This document shows positions 34,001 through 46,070 of a stretch of DNA of 64,000 nucleotides, one piece after another (the first letter of the stretch is position 1; each line of letters starts with the position of its first letter). A program made the position numbers and the translations under genes. Source of the stretch: Erythrocercus mccallii (taxonomy: Eukaryota > Chordata > Aves > Passeriformes > Dicruridae); NCBI GenBank assembly GCA_013397435.1, contig VZRG01002034.1, forward strand, positions 62,001-126,000, read 5' to 3'. The notes beneath the pieces are model-generated. The model had not been told where the DNA came from. It saw only the letters and a list, made by a program, of their open reading frames with translations, and made no database searches.

Positions 34001-36676
34001 CGGGTGCTGGAGGCACCAGCCAAGCAGTGGGAGAAGGAGAGGAGAGGAGTGGTAGGACAGGCTTCCTTGTGTGGTACTGGTGAGGTGTTGTGTTGGGCTA
34101 TCCCAATGGAGCCATGTCCTGTGACATTAATGATTTATCACTGGAGAATCCTTTGTGTTCATTGAGCCTACCCATCAATGAAGTCACTGTTGTGAAGTTA
34201 TGTGTTACCACAGTGATGAAGAAAGCCCTTTTCTCTTAGAGCTGACATCAGGAGATGAGAGGTGGACACAGGCTCACCAACAGGTAGAAATCATCTGTGG
34301 GAGAAGCAGCTGCCACGGAATGCACTGTAAAATGACTCTGGTAGCCCAGAGGTGAAGGCACAGATCAAAATAAAATGGAGAAAGGTGAGAAAAAGGAAGA
34401 CTCAGAAGGGAAGGATGAATTGCTTAGATTAATACCAACCAAGTTGTATTCAAAGGAGCACTTTTATTTTGAGTAAGTAGTTTTGCAGTATATGACTCTG
34501 GCATGACTTCCTAGCCTTATTTCTCTAAATTGAATTTTAAAAAATCCATTCTCGATTTGCTTTCAGCAACTTGGAGAAAATTCATATCTAGGTGCAAACC
34601 TCATGACTCAGTCCAGTCCTTTCTGCCTCTCTCTCCACTTATTTAGTTTCCAGTTTAGAGCTTTCAGATGTGGGTAAAGGATACAAGCAAAGTTGTTTTG
34701 TTAACTTAGGCCTATTTCAGCTGCCTTCTGGTAGAATAGTCTTCAAAGACATATTTGTACATACTTGTATGGCAGTACTGCTTTGGTTTAGAATCTTACA
34801 GAAATAAGTTATCAAATATGGATACATTAATGAATATAAGCTGTATTTCTCCACATACTTCTAGACCAGTCTCTTTGTACTGATCAGCGATACAGTTTTT
34901 AGTAGCCTTGGGTTTTAACCCAGTGACATCAGAGAAGCAGAAAAGCAACAGTGATGGACTTAATGTCTTTGGAGCTGCTGTAAATCCATGCCTACTACTG
35001 TCTTCTGTAATTCAGAGGAGCTGTGTGGAAAGGGAAAGCAAAAAAGGTTGATCTCAGCAAATTTGATACAAAATTGGGCAAAGGATCAAAGATTCTGTTT
35101 TTATGGAAGCCAGTTCATCAATCCTTATCTTTCACACAGCAGATCCTCTTCAACTCCCTCCCCTTTTTTTTCTTTTTCTTTTTCGTTTTTGGCAATTTTT
35201 GTTAAAAACATGAAATGGAAAAAAAAATGCTTTATCACTAGCCAGGGACTGATTTCCACCAGCACGTGAAGGTTTCTTTGCCTTGGTCTTTTGTAACAAC
35301 CAGTAAATATCCAAACACATAGTTGTGCCAGATAAAAGAAGGAGGTAATTATGCTGTATAAAAACAGCCCAGGTGGCTATCTAAGGAGTTGACTTTCTTT
35401 TCTTTCAGAATTAAAGGAATTAAATCCAATTCTGTGTTGGTATTTACTGTCAAGTGACCTACTTCAGATTTTAATGATCTCTTGAGACCCTGGCCTGACC
35501 CAAAATGTTGTTACAACTTGGCCCACCCCAGTATAATAAACTACAATCCTGTCACATGGTGCTCCTCTTTCAGTAATTAGAAATGCCCTAAGAACAGTAT
35601 TAACTACTGTGCCTAAAAGCAGGCTGAGTAAATGCCCGTTTACAAGGGATTCATGGTCAAGGTGCAGAGTGAATTGCTGAATGAAAAGGCAGGCCTCAAA
35701 CAAAAACAAATTAAAAGAAACCTTGCTAAGGTCCCTTAGGGAAACTTGTAGCAGCCTCCCCTCTGCATAATCAACAGCTGCAGAAGCAGAAGCGTTGCTC
35801 ATCTGTTTTCTTGCCAAGTGGAAAATATATACTATATGCATTACGAAGATGGAGAAGGGTTATACCAATGCTAAAGCTAGAAAACATTTATAAATGGCTA
35901 GTTGGATGCTACTTTTAAGGCAAAGAATCAGAGAAGTAAGAAATTGTTGCAGAAAATGCCATAATATGCTTTAAAAATGGAGGAGTAATGAATGTACTCT
36001 CTTGTGTCTATACATTATGAATGCAGAATTAATTTATATTGCATTTCAGCAATGTTATACTCTACTTCACACTTAATTATACTAGGTAAATACCTGAAGT
36101 GAGGAACACATTGCTGACACTTGCAGCTAAGAAAGTCTTTTGTCATAAAAATAAGGACTACATTTTTGCAAGGTGGAGACAGCTTTAAGTATTTTCATAG
36201 TTAACCCAATCTCTACTGCTGCTTCTAAGCAGGCTATTAACAGCTTATGGTCCCAGAGGCTTTTCTGCTTGAAGACCTTACACACGCACATCAGTGAGAT
36301 AAACCATTTGCTGCATCATTTTTGCTCTGGGCGGCTAAGCCAGGTTCAGGATACTGAAATGTATCCTCATTTCAGTAGGTTTCCTGGTCCACCAAGGTGG
36401 AGTGATACCCCACAGGTAATGGGTAACCTCCAATAACATCATCAATAGTACAGCTCGTAAGTGAGAAATTGAGCAGATGCTTTCACAGGGCCCCCTGCAA
36501 GCCATTGTGCCCTCTGACAGTAGAGAGTTACCTGCATTTGCAGTATCATTAACCCCACTAATCCTCTAACAAAAATAACCCCAAACCAAAGCGCCCTCAC
36601 ACAGCTCAAAAGGCTCTGATTTTAAATATATTTATTGAATTTTTACTATTGAGTGCATCAGAAACAAATCCTTTCA
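31091..36676. other. Noncoding DNA, no gene recognised
   Basis: No gene recognised. Contains an A-rich run near 33810-33831, a pyrimidine-rich stretch near 33048-33078, T/C-rich sequence near 35158-35185, and a small A/C tract near 36568-36591. Acceptor-like sequences (for example TTCTTTCAG at 35409) have no supported exon after them. Confidence 0.6.
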
Positions 36677-36703
36677 TGCATCTTTACGCCTTATAAAGAT
36701 GCA
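36677..36703. repeat. Hairpin, 10-bp stem with 7-nt loop
   Basis: Arms TGCATCTTTA (36677-36686) and TAAAGATGCA (36694-36703) are exact reverse complements with loop CGCCTTA. After one mismatch the pairing continues outward for two Watson-Crick pairs and two possible G-T pairs. Confidence 0.6.
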
Positions 36704-37666
36704 CGAGGATCATGAACATGCAATTCATTATTCCTTTTTAGGCCACTTCTGGGAGCAAGAGAGGTGGGTGCAGGTATGACATTCCCTTGTGTTTGGTGTT
36801 GTAGACTTCAAAGAGGACTTGTGGTAGGCTAACAAGTGGGATGGAAGGAAGCAATTGGAGGAGAAAGGCAGTTTTGAGAGACTCCACTGTGCGTTGTCCC
36901 CCCAGCTCAGTGAGTGATGTGATGCAGAGCAGGGCTGTCACACCTTTCCATCATTCTGCCACTCTGCTTGAGAAGGGAAAAAAAAAAGAAGTGTCTGCAA
37001 GCTTTCAGCCAGGAGGCCTGGCTGTGCATCTTTTGTCAAGGTGTGGTGCACACGGCTGCTCCCAAACCCTGTCAGCATGCCTGACCACACCACTGTTGTG
37101 GAAAACTTGGAAACTGCAGAGAATCTTTGTTTCATTGCCCTGGAAAATGGAGCCTATAGGAAGAGGCTGCTGTTTTCCAAAGAATCGTATTAGGAGCAAT
37201 TACCAAAAATGCAAGATAAAATTAGTATGTGATGAGGTTCTGATGTAAATCTCAGATGGCTATTTGGGGATACAGCAAAAGAGCTGACTTGGTGCGTTAA
37301 AATAATTTTTTCCATTAGTAACAGCTAGATTGTGGTTTGAATAAAAAATAAAATCACTCTGTGCAAGGTTTAAGTGTGCAGTAAATAGAAACCAGCTTTC
37401 AAACCTGACACGGAAATAATTTTGTTGTGTTATTTGGCTTGTTGTGCATCTCTGTCATTCCAACATTGGTGGGAAAGGTTTGATTCCACAGACATAGGCT
37501 TAGACACCTGGTTTTCTGGGGCCTCTTGGTAACAATTTTCAGCAAAAAGTCTCACTAAAGAGCTCAGAAACTGATACAAAGGTGAGCTGGTGGTTGCCTC
37601 TGGCAGGGTTCCCTGCTGTAGAAGTATTTAGAGCTCAGTTTTGATGTGATTTGATATATAACATGC
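36704..37666. other. Noncoding DNA, no gene recognised
   Basis: A forward frame near 36841-37248 and minus-strand frames overlap each other and match nothing I know. A run of A lies near 36978-36988. No further features. Confidence 0.6.
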
Positions 37667-37745
37667 CACTTGATTTGGAACTGCTATCTTTTATATTCTA
37701 TGAACACTCGATTTGGAACTGCTATCATTTATATTATTCCAGGAA
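37667..37745 (+). repeat. Imperfect tandem duplication of 38-41 bp
   Basis: Two units, 37667-37704 and 37705-37745, share the core GATTTGGAACTGCTATC followed by a TTTATATT-like segment and end in GAA. A third unit is only begun (CACTC). The units differ by a few substitutions and a small insertion. Confidence 0.85.
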
Positions 37746-40700
37746 CACTCTTAGAATTAATATCCATCAGATTAGTAACTGCCCAGAATAGTACTTAATC
37801 CTCTTTTAATTTGAATGAGAGGATTAAAAACCTCTAAGTAAATTTTACACTACTGCCCTCTGGGTTTTGTCCCTTTCCCAAGGACATAATTTAGAGTGTT
37901 ATCAGAAGCTAAATAGGTCACTGGTAGGACAGCTATTGTCCATTGGATGACACTGAGTTGGCACATAGAGGTGCCAGGTTTTAGGTGACTAAAAAGAGGG
38001 CAGACACTGATGGAGAATGAATGAGTGCATTGAAATCACCCCAGCTCAATCTGCAGCTGTCATCTCTCTGTAGCAGCCACCCTCAGGAGTTTGCTTGCAG
38101 CTCTACCCAGACATTCCACTTGAGAAGTCTACAAACTCAGCAGTGTCTTCATGGGGAAACAAGCTCAGGTATCTTATTCTGGGATCACCAGAAGCCCAGC
38201 ATGGCTGGAGGATAATCACACCAAAGAAACGTTTCCTGCCCTTCTCCATACTGCTTCTCTCTCCATTAGCTCCTTGAAAACAGTGGTGTGTGTCTCCAAG
38301 TGTAATCACGTGCCATCCTTCTCAGGGAGAAGTTGTTTGCACAAATACTATAGAAGAGAAGTATTGGGTTATTCCTCGTGCTTGAAAGCTCCAGATTTGG
38401 AAATACATGCTTCACCATCAAGTAGGTCAGAGGTGTCCCCAGGTCATGGAGCCAAATGATAAGGTGGATAGGAAAAGGAAACAGAGGGTTTCACAATACA
38501 CTGTTTTAATGGATGTTTAGATTGGCTGTAAATGTGCAAGTGCCTGTTTGTTTAGAGTTACCAGGATATGAATCAAAGAAATAAAAATAGCAATGCATTA
38601 AGGCTTAGAGAACCTCTTGGGAAGGAGGAAATTAATATTTCTAAATGTAAATATTTTGACCCAACCTATTAATCAAGTTCTCATGCTACAGTGGGAGAGA
38701 ATTGAGTTGGATGTGGTAACTTGTGTTCTGCAGGAACAGCACATTATGCTTCATACACCAACACCTTCTCTGACTGATTAAGCAGTGCTAATTCCTTCAA
38801 ACTTTCCAATATTATGCCACTGGGTTATTGGGATTTTGTGTAACAAAAAAAAAAATTTAATCAAAACTTCTTTTCCCCAGCTTTTCTGTTTTTGATGTGT
38901 GGCACAGGCAGCAAATTCCAAGTCTTGGCATTTCTTTTAACGTCTTTACTACTGTGAGAATTTGCTGGAGACCTTAAGAATACATCTTAATTAAATCAGT
39001 GAGTTTCCTCATCCCTTTTTCTGTATTGCTTATCATTCCCATGGTCTTACATAGCTCAGATTTTTGAACATGGGTGGTGAGGTTTAAAATTTTTAATAGA
39101 TGACTAACAGATGTCAGGACATTACAGACATAAGCAGCACTTTATATATTATTAAGACACATTGTCATTCAAAGATGTCAACATAGTCTTCTGTCAAGTT
39201 TTGAGATACTGTATCATTTTATAGCACTTGATATCTCTTATTACAACATCCTTCTAAGACATTTGCAAATATAAAACTAATTCTAAATATGAAATGTATT
39301 TGCAATGATTTATCAAGTTGTTAGAACCAGTGATAATTGGAACACTTATTTCTGCTAACAGATGTACATCCAGAAAGATGATAGCAACCACTTTGTTTGG
39401 CTATGTCTAGTTTTTCTCAAGAGTGCTGCTAAGCCATAGGAATCACCTAGAGTTTGTGCAGGGATAGTCCCTAGCCATGGTATTTAAGCACTACAGTAGT
39501 GGGGAGAGTGCTTTTAGCAGTTCTGTACCTGCATCTGGTCCCCTAGGTAGAATCAAGGTCTGGTCTGAGGGTTGTTTTCTCCTGCTTCATCCTTCTTTTG
39601 TGATTAATGCTTTGTGATGTCTACAGCTCACTACAAGCCTTGAAGAACATTCTTGTGTTTGCTTTGTGCTGTTAATGTCTATAAAATGAATGCATCAGCA
39701 CCTGCAGTGGGCTCTTTATTTCTGTGGAGCAGTCCAGGCTGTGGGTGATGTCTCTGTGGCCCATGTTGCTTTGGCAGTGCATGATGGCAAGAGCTGGAAG
39801 TGTTTATACCAAATCATTACTATCAAATGCATTACAGCTTAGACTTAAAATCTGGGTTTGTAAAACAGGCATTGCTGTTGTGTGGTGGACCCAATTGCTG
39901 TAATTTCCTTTTTCTATTGGCCTGAAAAAAGCACAAGCCCCTGATATGGAGCCTGTCTGCTTCTTCCATTTCTGCCCTACAGAACAGCTATTGTGAGGAA
40001 TGTAAAGAGTTTTCTTCCAAGGAAGTAGTTTAACAAGGTTTATAATACTTTTAGATTTATATATTTTATATGTCCCCAGAGATGCTGTAAAGAATATGTT
40101 TTACAAATGTTAGCACAAATAATGGAATTGTGAAAAAAAAATTGCGTGTCAGAGCTGCACACTTTGCCAACTGTTGTCTTGAGGAGAAATTCAAGGAAAA
40201 ATGAAGAAAGGGTTCCCTTTTGTTGGCTCACTTCCAGTTTTTGGCATTTTAACTATATATTAAACCAACTCTCCTTCTGAAAGTTTTGATTCTTACAGAA
40301 TTTATAGGCAAAGAATAGCAGTAAGAAAGAGAAAAGCAGTACTATATCTGGCAATTAAGTGTTACCAAAATTTTTGCCCATTTAATGTCTTTAAGGTCTC
40401 TCTAATTTGTTCATTTCTTAAGTCTTTCCTGGGTTCCTGTCAATGTACGGAAAGAAGACAAATTTCTGAATTTATTGAATATATTGATGGAGTATAAAAG
40501 ATTTTATTTTCATTGTCTATCTCTGACTGGTTGTTAGCTGACTGAGTAACAGCAGACAACTGCCTCTTTCTGCCTTTTTTTTTACTCTTTCTCAAAGATG
40601 TGCAAAAGTACTTATTTAACTTACTCGGTACAACCTCAGTTTATCAGCTAAGAGGTTAGTGAATTGTACAATAAAGGTACTGGTACTGAAAACTAGGTAA

Positions 40701-41479
40701 GAGATTCTCATGGATAAAGGATGAGACAGCTGGAAGTCAGGCCACATTGTATGAGAAGACAAGAAAAAACCAAGAAAGTTTCAAAATTGGGCTCCTATAG
40801 ATCATTATTGACCAGTGCAGATAACAAAATGTGTCAGTTAGCTTCAGTCACTATATCAAATCACATTAATTTTACCACAGCTCTGAAATCTCCTTCCCAG
40901 ACTGCCTTTCTCTTATACTGTCCCCTGAAGACTTCCCTTGACTTTGAGGTGACATGCTGATTTCCCATTGGAGTAATAATTCAAATGAAATCATGTCACA
41001 GTGACACTAGCACAATTAAATCATAAATAAAGGCCATGGCATGTATTTCTAAAAGCTATTATGAAATATATATAGAGAGGGATATATAATCTGCATTAGA
41101 TTGTTGCTTAAAAGGGTTTTTTTAAAGCTCAATTTATGTCAACATAGAGTGCACATATTTACTACCCTTCCCTTCTAATCTCAGGGTTTAGCAAACATGA
41201 GCCTGTGTTACATCCTCTATTACATAGATAGGAAGACTGAGATATTAAAGGTGACTTTCTCCTGATCAAAAAACTGGGGGCATGGGAATTTTTTGACTCT
41301 CAAGCTTCTTAGCTCCTCTGTCCTTCCTGTTGCATTGATATGTTTCCACACTTCCTTATTTCGCTATAGACTAGAAGCGAACCAGGCAATCCTTTATTAA
41401 ATCTAGAATCCTACCACTTCTATTCCCATTAGGGCTGTTCTTCAGCTTTTACAAGCATCCTTACTGTCCATTGCCTTCC
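37746..41479. other. Noncoding DNA, no gene recognised
   Basis: AT-rich unique-looking sequence. A run of A lies near 38845-38855. No exon, RNA gene or transposon recognised. Confidence 0.6.
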
Positions 41480-41600
41480 CAAAAGTAACTGGGCTAATTG
41501 AAGGTTTTACTGTATCTGAAGCAGACTCTATTAAAATTAGACATGAAATTGAGTTTGTAGGAATGCAGTTACTGGCATTAATGAGCATTAATTCTGAGGG
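41480..41600. promoter_or_regulatory. Candidate regulatory block with repeated GCATTAAT
   Basis: A compact block has TAATTG, TTAAAATTAG and a direct repeat of GCATTAAT (41575-41582 and 41585-41592), all homeodomain-type cores. It looks like a short conserved noncoding element, but conservation cannot be judged from one sequence. Confidence 0.25.
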
Positions 41601-43766
41601 CCTAGAGGCAGCCAAACCACTCCCTGTTCCCAGCTCAGTAAAGAGCAGCATATGACAGAAAAAGAAGGGAAAAAGCACTCGCACAGTTCTTCTCTGGGGA
41701 ATTAGGAGTCTGCAAGAGACATCAGCTGGTCCCAGATCCTCAGGAAACGGCTTGGGCTTGAGCGTCACTTATTGGCATGTAAATAGTGCAGAATAATCTC
41801 TGTGCCAGATGCCATCTTTTCCTACCACATCTCAAACAGGAGCTGAGATGCATTAGTGCCATTTGAGGATGGATGCCTCTGAAGGAAAAGCCAGCATTTG
41901 CACCACAACATAGGCTAGAGGCACACAGCAAATGTGGCATCTCGTGATGACACGTGTGACGATGACGTGGGAGTGGAGCACTAAGTGACCTCGAGAGTTT
42001 GGCCCTCAGACTGACTCTTTTGAAGCTTGTCCTTGTTTCCTAATCCATGTGACTACATTTTCAAGAGTATTTCGTTTCCTAGGCAAACATTATTGCTGTT
42101 TTTCTCTATTTCTGAACAGTAAGAAATCAACCAGATTGAAGTTACCACACAAATAAGAGGAAAAAAAAATACCCATGTGGTGATGATCTGGAGATTCAGC
42201 TCCTAACTGGCAAAGGCCCAGAGGAATTGAGACTCTGTGTCCACAGCATCGTAACAACGGGGCAAGTGGGGATATGGAGAACAGCAGCTGAGACTGTGCA
42301 GGCTGACATTAGCCTGGCACACGTTGTGTGTCAGCAACATCGACGGATGGCACAGGAATTCAGGGCATTTTGGCTCCACTCCTGCAAGGGTTTAGGCCTG
42401 CACTTAAGATGCACATAGGAAGAGTAATAAAGCTTGGACTGTGCAAACAACATTATGGAAGAGAGGCTTTTTTTCATCCAGAAAAGCCTTTGCTGCACAA
42501 TTTTTGGTGCCTCAGAATATCAAGCAGTGGCAGAGTTAAATGGAATCATATTAATAAGCATGGATAATCTCATCATCCCGGGTGGGCTGGCAGCAAAGCA
42601 GCTCCAAACACACGCAGCTGAGTGAAATGCTCCTGCAATTAATTGGATTTGATTAAATTTCTCATTTAATGGCTGGAGGAAAAGAAACAGACCAAAGACA
42701 TTGAGCAACTTTCTTGCTAACCTGGAGCTTTGAGTAATAGCTGTGGAACTCCAGGTTCCTCACTGCATTGCATGGGGAAAATGTTGCTCTGGACATAAAG
42801 GGACAAGAACCCAGTTTCTCACAACTGTTTTCTTTGTCCTCACCTTCTCCTTTTTTGGAAGAGAAGATTAGAACTTTGACTCCCAAATAGCTGTTCTGAC
42901 GCTGCTATGTTTCTGTTAAAAAAATTGAAACCATTTAATTTTGGTTCCCAAGAAGGGGGAAAACCAGCTTCAAGGCCTTGAAAGCTAAAGGGAAACAGAG
43001 CTGTCACTCTCCAGCCAGCTTTAGATTATGGTCTGTGAATTTAGATGGGGACATGGAGATACCAATCCTATCCTTGTTCTTGCTTATATAGGGTTAGGTT
43101 ATAGGGTCTACTCAGAAACATTGAATTTTGATTAAAATCTCTTACAGCAAGGTCCCCAAAAATCCACAAGAAAAATAAGTACTTGTTTTTTTTACCATCT
43201 TGCTAAAATTGTGCCTGACACGTGGAGTCTTACGTGGATCCAATTGGGCCTGGTTTCAGCTTAATTTTTCATTGTATGCTCGAACTATGTTACCTGTTGA
43301 AAACTTGATTTATTTTATAAAAATGACTTGAGGTTTTTTTAGTGCCTCTTTGAATAAAGAACTAAAAAGAGCAAGTTTTCCATGGAAACCCCACAGCATT
43401 TTACAAATATCCCAGCTGTGACATATAAAACAGCTTTTTCAAAACCCAGTGAAAGTCTTAATGAGCTCTGTTTTGCATAGTTTTCCATCATGGGTAACAC
43501 CAGAAACATAACAACAGTGGGAATTGACTACATCTACTAGATCACCTGCTTTAGGTAAGATTTGCACATCATAGAGTTTAATGTAAGCTTTCTGTCACAG
43601 GGGTCCTGCTGTCTTTCCTAGAAGTAGCAGTTGCCTCTACATGGCTACAGGGAGGTCAGGTCCCATGTGTGGATTCTGGTGGCTCAGGCATTACAAGGTC
43701 ACTGTAAGTACACTTACTTCCTGAAATACTGGAAAATTTCAATACACAGACATAGTTTATGTTGGA
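41601..43766. other. Noncoding DNA, no gene recognised
   Basis: No gene recognised. The motif cluster at 41943-41970 is listed separately. Around 42636-42670 there are several close TTAATT and GATTAAATT cores. An A/T-rich stretch follows from about 43120 to 43360. Confidence 0.6.
41943..41970. promoter_or_regulatory. E-box and UPRE/CRE-like CpG cluster
   Basis: CACGTG (41951-41956), inside the palindrome ACACGTGT, is the class of E-box bound by USF, MYC and CLOCK-type factors. TGACGTGG (41963-41970) matches the published unfolded-protein response element bound by XBP1 and also a CRE half-site. Four CpGs fall within 25 bases and a fifth at 41992. Function is inferred. Confidence 0.4.
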
Positions 43767-43835
43767 CTGATTAACAATACCTGAACAAACTGATTTACAA
43801 TACCTGAACAAACTGATTTACAACACCTGAACAAA
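43767..43835 (+). repeat. Three 23-bp tandem units
   Basis: Three consecutive units (43767-43789, 43790-43812, 43813-43835) of the form CTGATT(A/T)ACAA(T/C)ACCTGAACAAA differ at only one or two positions. The last unit and the following bases can form a 7-bp stem (CTGATTT with AAATCAG, 43813-43839). The array ends about ten bases before the CR1 copy begins. Confidence 0.9.
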
Positions 43836-43844
43836 TCAGAATTA

Positions 43845-44612
43845 AGACTGGATCAGTGGGCTGAGGTCAGCTGTGCGAGGCTCAATGAAGCTCCATGCCA
43901 GGTCCTGCCCTAACATCACAACAACACCATGTAATGCTACAGGACTGGGGAAGATGGGATGGAAAGCTGCACAGTGGAAAAGGACCCTGGGGTATTGGTC
44001 AACAGTGGCTTAATATGAGCCAGAGTGTGACCAAGTGGCCAGGTCAATGGCATCTTGGCCTGTGTTAGCAACAGTGAGACCAGCAGGACCAGGGCAGTGG
44101 TTGTCCCCTGCACTTGGCATTGGTGAGACCTCAAGTGGTGTTCTTAGTTCTGGGCTCCTCACCCCAAAAAAGACATTGAGGGGCTGGAGCATGTCCAGAG
44201 AAGAGCAGTAGAGCTGGGGAAGGGTCTGGAGCACAAATCTGATGAGGAGTGATTAAGGGAGCTGGGGGTGTTTAGTCTGGAGACAAGGAGGACCAGAGGA
44301 GACCCTATCACTCTCTATAACCACTTGAAAGGAGGGTGTAGTGAGGTAGGAGCTCCTCCCAAGCATCAGAAGACAAGATCAGGAAACAGCTTCAAGTTGC
44401 GCCAGGGGAGGTTGAGATTGGATATTATGAAGAATTTCTTCAGAAAAAGGGTGGTCAAGCACTGGAATAGGCTGCCCAGGGAAGTGGTTGAGTCAGCATC
44501 CCTGGAGGTATTTAAGACACATGTACACGTGGCATTTAGGGACATGACAGTGCTGGATCAACAGTTGGAGTCAACTATCTGAAAGGTTTTTTCCAACCTG
44601 AATGTTTCTCTG
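43845..44612 (+). mobile_element. CR1 LINE copy, 5'-truncated, sense strand
   Basis: A second CR1 copy, here on the plus strand, starts inside ORF2 just after the RT catalytic region, at the LDQW landmark, and runs to a degenerate 3' end near 44612. It can be aligned by eye along its whole length with the first copy (9429 to about 10215), sharing words such as GCTGCACAGTGGAAAA and ACTTGGCATTGGTGAG, so both belong to the same or a close subfamily. Its terminal octamer repeat is nearly unreadable. It is dead: 5'-truncated, frameshifted and carrying a stop. Confidence 0.93.
44253..44582 (+). pseudogene. CR1 ORF2 C-terminal remnant
   Basis: An open frame encodes the last part of CR1 ORF2 (FSLETRRTRGD, then HLKGGCSEVG, then KHWNRLPREVVESASLEVFK near the end). 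An in-frame TGA at 44250-44252 sits where the family normally has arginine, probably CpG decay of a CGA-type codon. Upstream, a frameshift occurs at the C run 44105-44108. No sign of host use. Confidence 0.9.
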
Positions 44613-45984
44613 AGTGGCAGAGAGAAGCAGCATCACAGCTCAGTGTTGTGTGCACATACAAACACGTGGAGTCAAGTACATATACACACGCCTGCATATG
44701 CATGCGTGAGCACACCCCACCACAGTTCCTTAACATCAATACAACTTTTTCTCTGATTTGTGTCACATATTCATGGGTCGTTTCTATCATCGTAGGATAA
44801 CGGAACTTGCAAATGACAAAAAAAAAAACCCATCTCTTCTTTTCTTTCCCCCTTGGGCTCTTACACGTGTCAGTAAAGCAAGACCCAAATCCCATAAAGC
44901 TGGCCACCCTGTAACTTACAGTGGTGGTTGTTAAAATGCTGGTCTCAGTCAGCCCCTACAACTGTACACGAGAGAAACTCACCAAGGATTGTGCCACCTG
45001 CTTTACCCTCTGCCACAATAACTAATACTCCATTTTGGAAGGTTTCCAGGACAAAAGTTGGCTTGCTTCTGCATTGGCTTAGTGAGGCATTGACAAGCAG
45101 TCCAGGGATACCCTGGTAACTGGTTCAATTCCCACCATCTCAGCAAGCAGCCCCCAGCTGAGCTCTCCAGAAGGACACACTTGTTCTATAATCCTGCTAG
45201 GTCCCTACTTTATTATTTGTCTTTCTTGTCTGGCTGCTTTAATCATTGGCTCATAACTTTAAGGATTCACCCTGTTACAACCACACAGGATGCCAGGCAA
45301 CATTCAGCCACCCTTAGCTGCTTCTAGGCCGAAATCTGGCAACATCTGCTGCTGAACATCTGTACTAGTGCATTGATGGGACTATGTCCTGCAGGTCCAC
45401 CCCCTAAATTTGCAGTGAAAGAAATGCCTTCCCTGTCCCTCTTGGCAGTAAGTGGGGGCACGTCACCAGTATGGAGACATATTATTCTAGCACTGAAATG
45501 CACCTAGACTGGAAAGAGCTATGCTGGCAAGGATGTGCCTTTTTTCCCTATAACATGATGGGTAATACCAGCCCATACAGGCAATATAATCTAAAAGCAT
45601 AGTTTAGTGTTCATCTGTTTGTTTTTCTTAATTACTGCGTAGCAGCTCCCTGTCCATTACAGAAGATACCATTATCCTTTCTTCACAGCCAGGGATTTAC
45701 AATGCACAGATTTAGAGAGGAATCCAGGCCATGCTGAAATCCACAGATGAATTCCTGGGCCTGACCTTGGCAGGGCTAGGATTTCACCTAAAATGACTTG
45801 TGTATCATGCAGAAAGGCTGTGGCGTGTTATGGGATTAAAGACTGGTTTGGGGAAAAGAACCTGTTTAAAACATTCCCTTTTCTTGAAAAAATACACACT
45901 ATGCAGAAATAAAAAGTTGTTTGTTCTCATCTTAATTTAGGTGATGATTTGTTAACATATTTCTTCAAGAACAACTAATAATAA
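44613..45984. other. Noncoding DNA, no gene recognised
   Basis: Directly after the CR1 tail, 44650-44710 has alternating purine-pyrimidine stretches and the palindrome TGCATATGCA (44693-44702). The rest is unremarkable unique-looking sequence. No gene recognised. Confidence 0.6.
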
Positions 45985-46070
45985 AGTTATTGTTTTGTTA
46001 CATTTTGCTATGAGATTGTTATTTTTTGTTTGAATATGTTCTTCTGAAATCTATGATACATTGTTATTGC
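45985..46070. promoter_or_regulatory. Candidate SOX-motif cluster
   Basis: Three ATTGTT cores (45989-45994, 46015-46020, 46060-46065), all on the plus strand, lie within 77 bases in an AT-rich block. ATTGTT is the core recognised by SOX HMG-box factors. AT-rich DNA produces such cores often, so this is weak. Confidence 0.25.

Noticed and set aside
43767..43835. Possible CRISPR-like array
   Set aside because: The 23-bp units are directly contiguous with no spacers and the genome is vertebrate; it is a tandem repeat.
43937..44234. Minus-strand frames across the second CR1 copy
   Set aside because: They are antisense shadows; the CR1 landmarks are on the plus strand.
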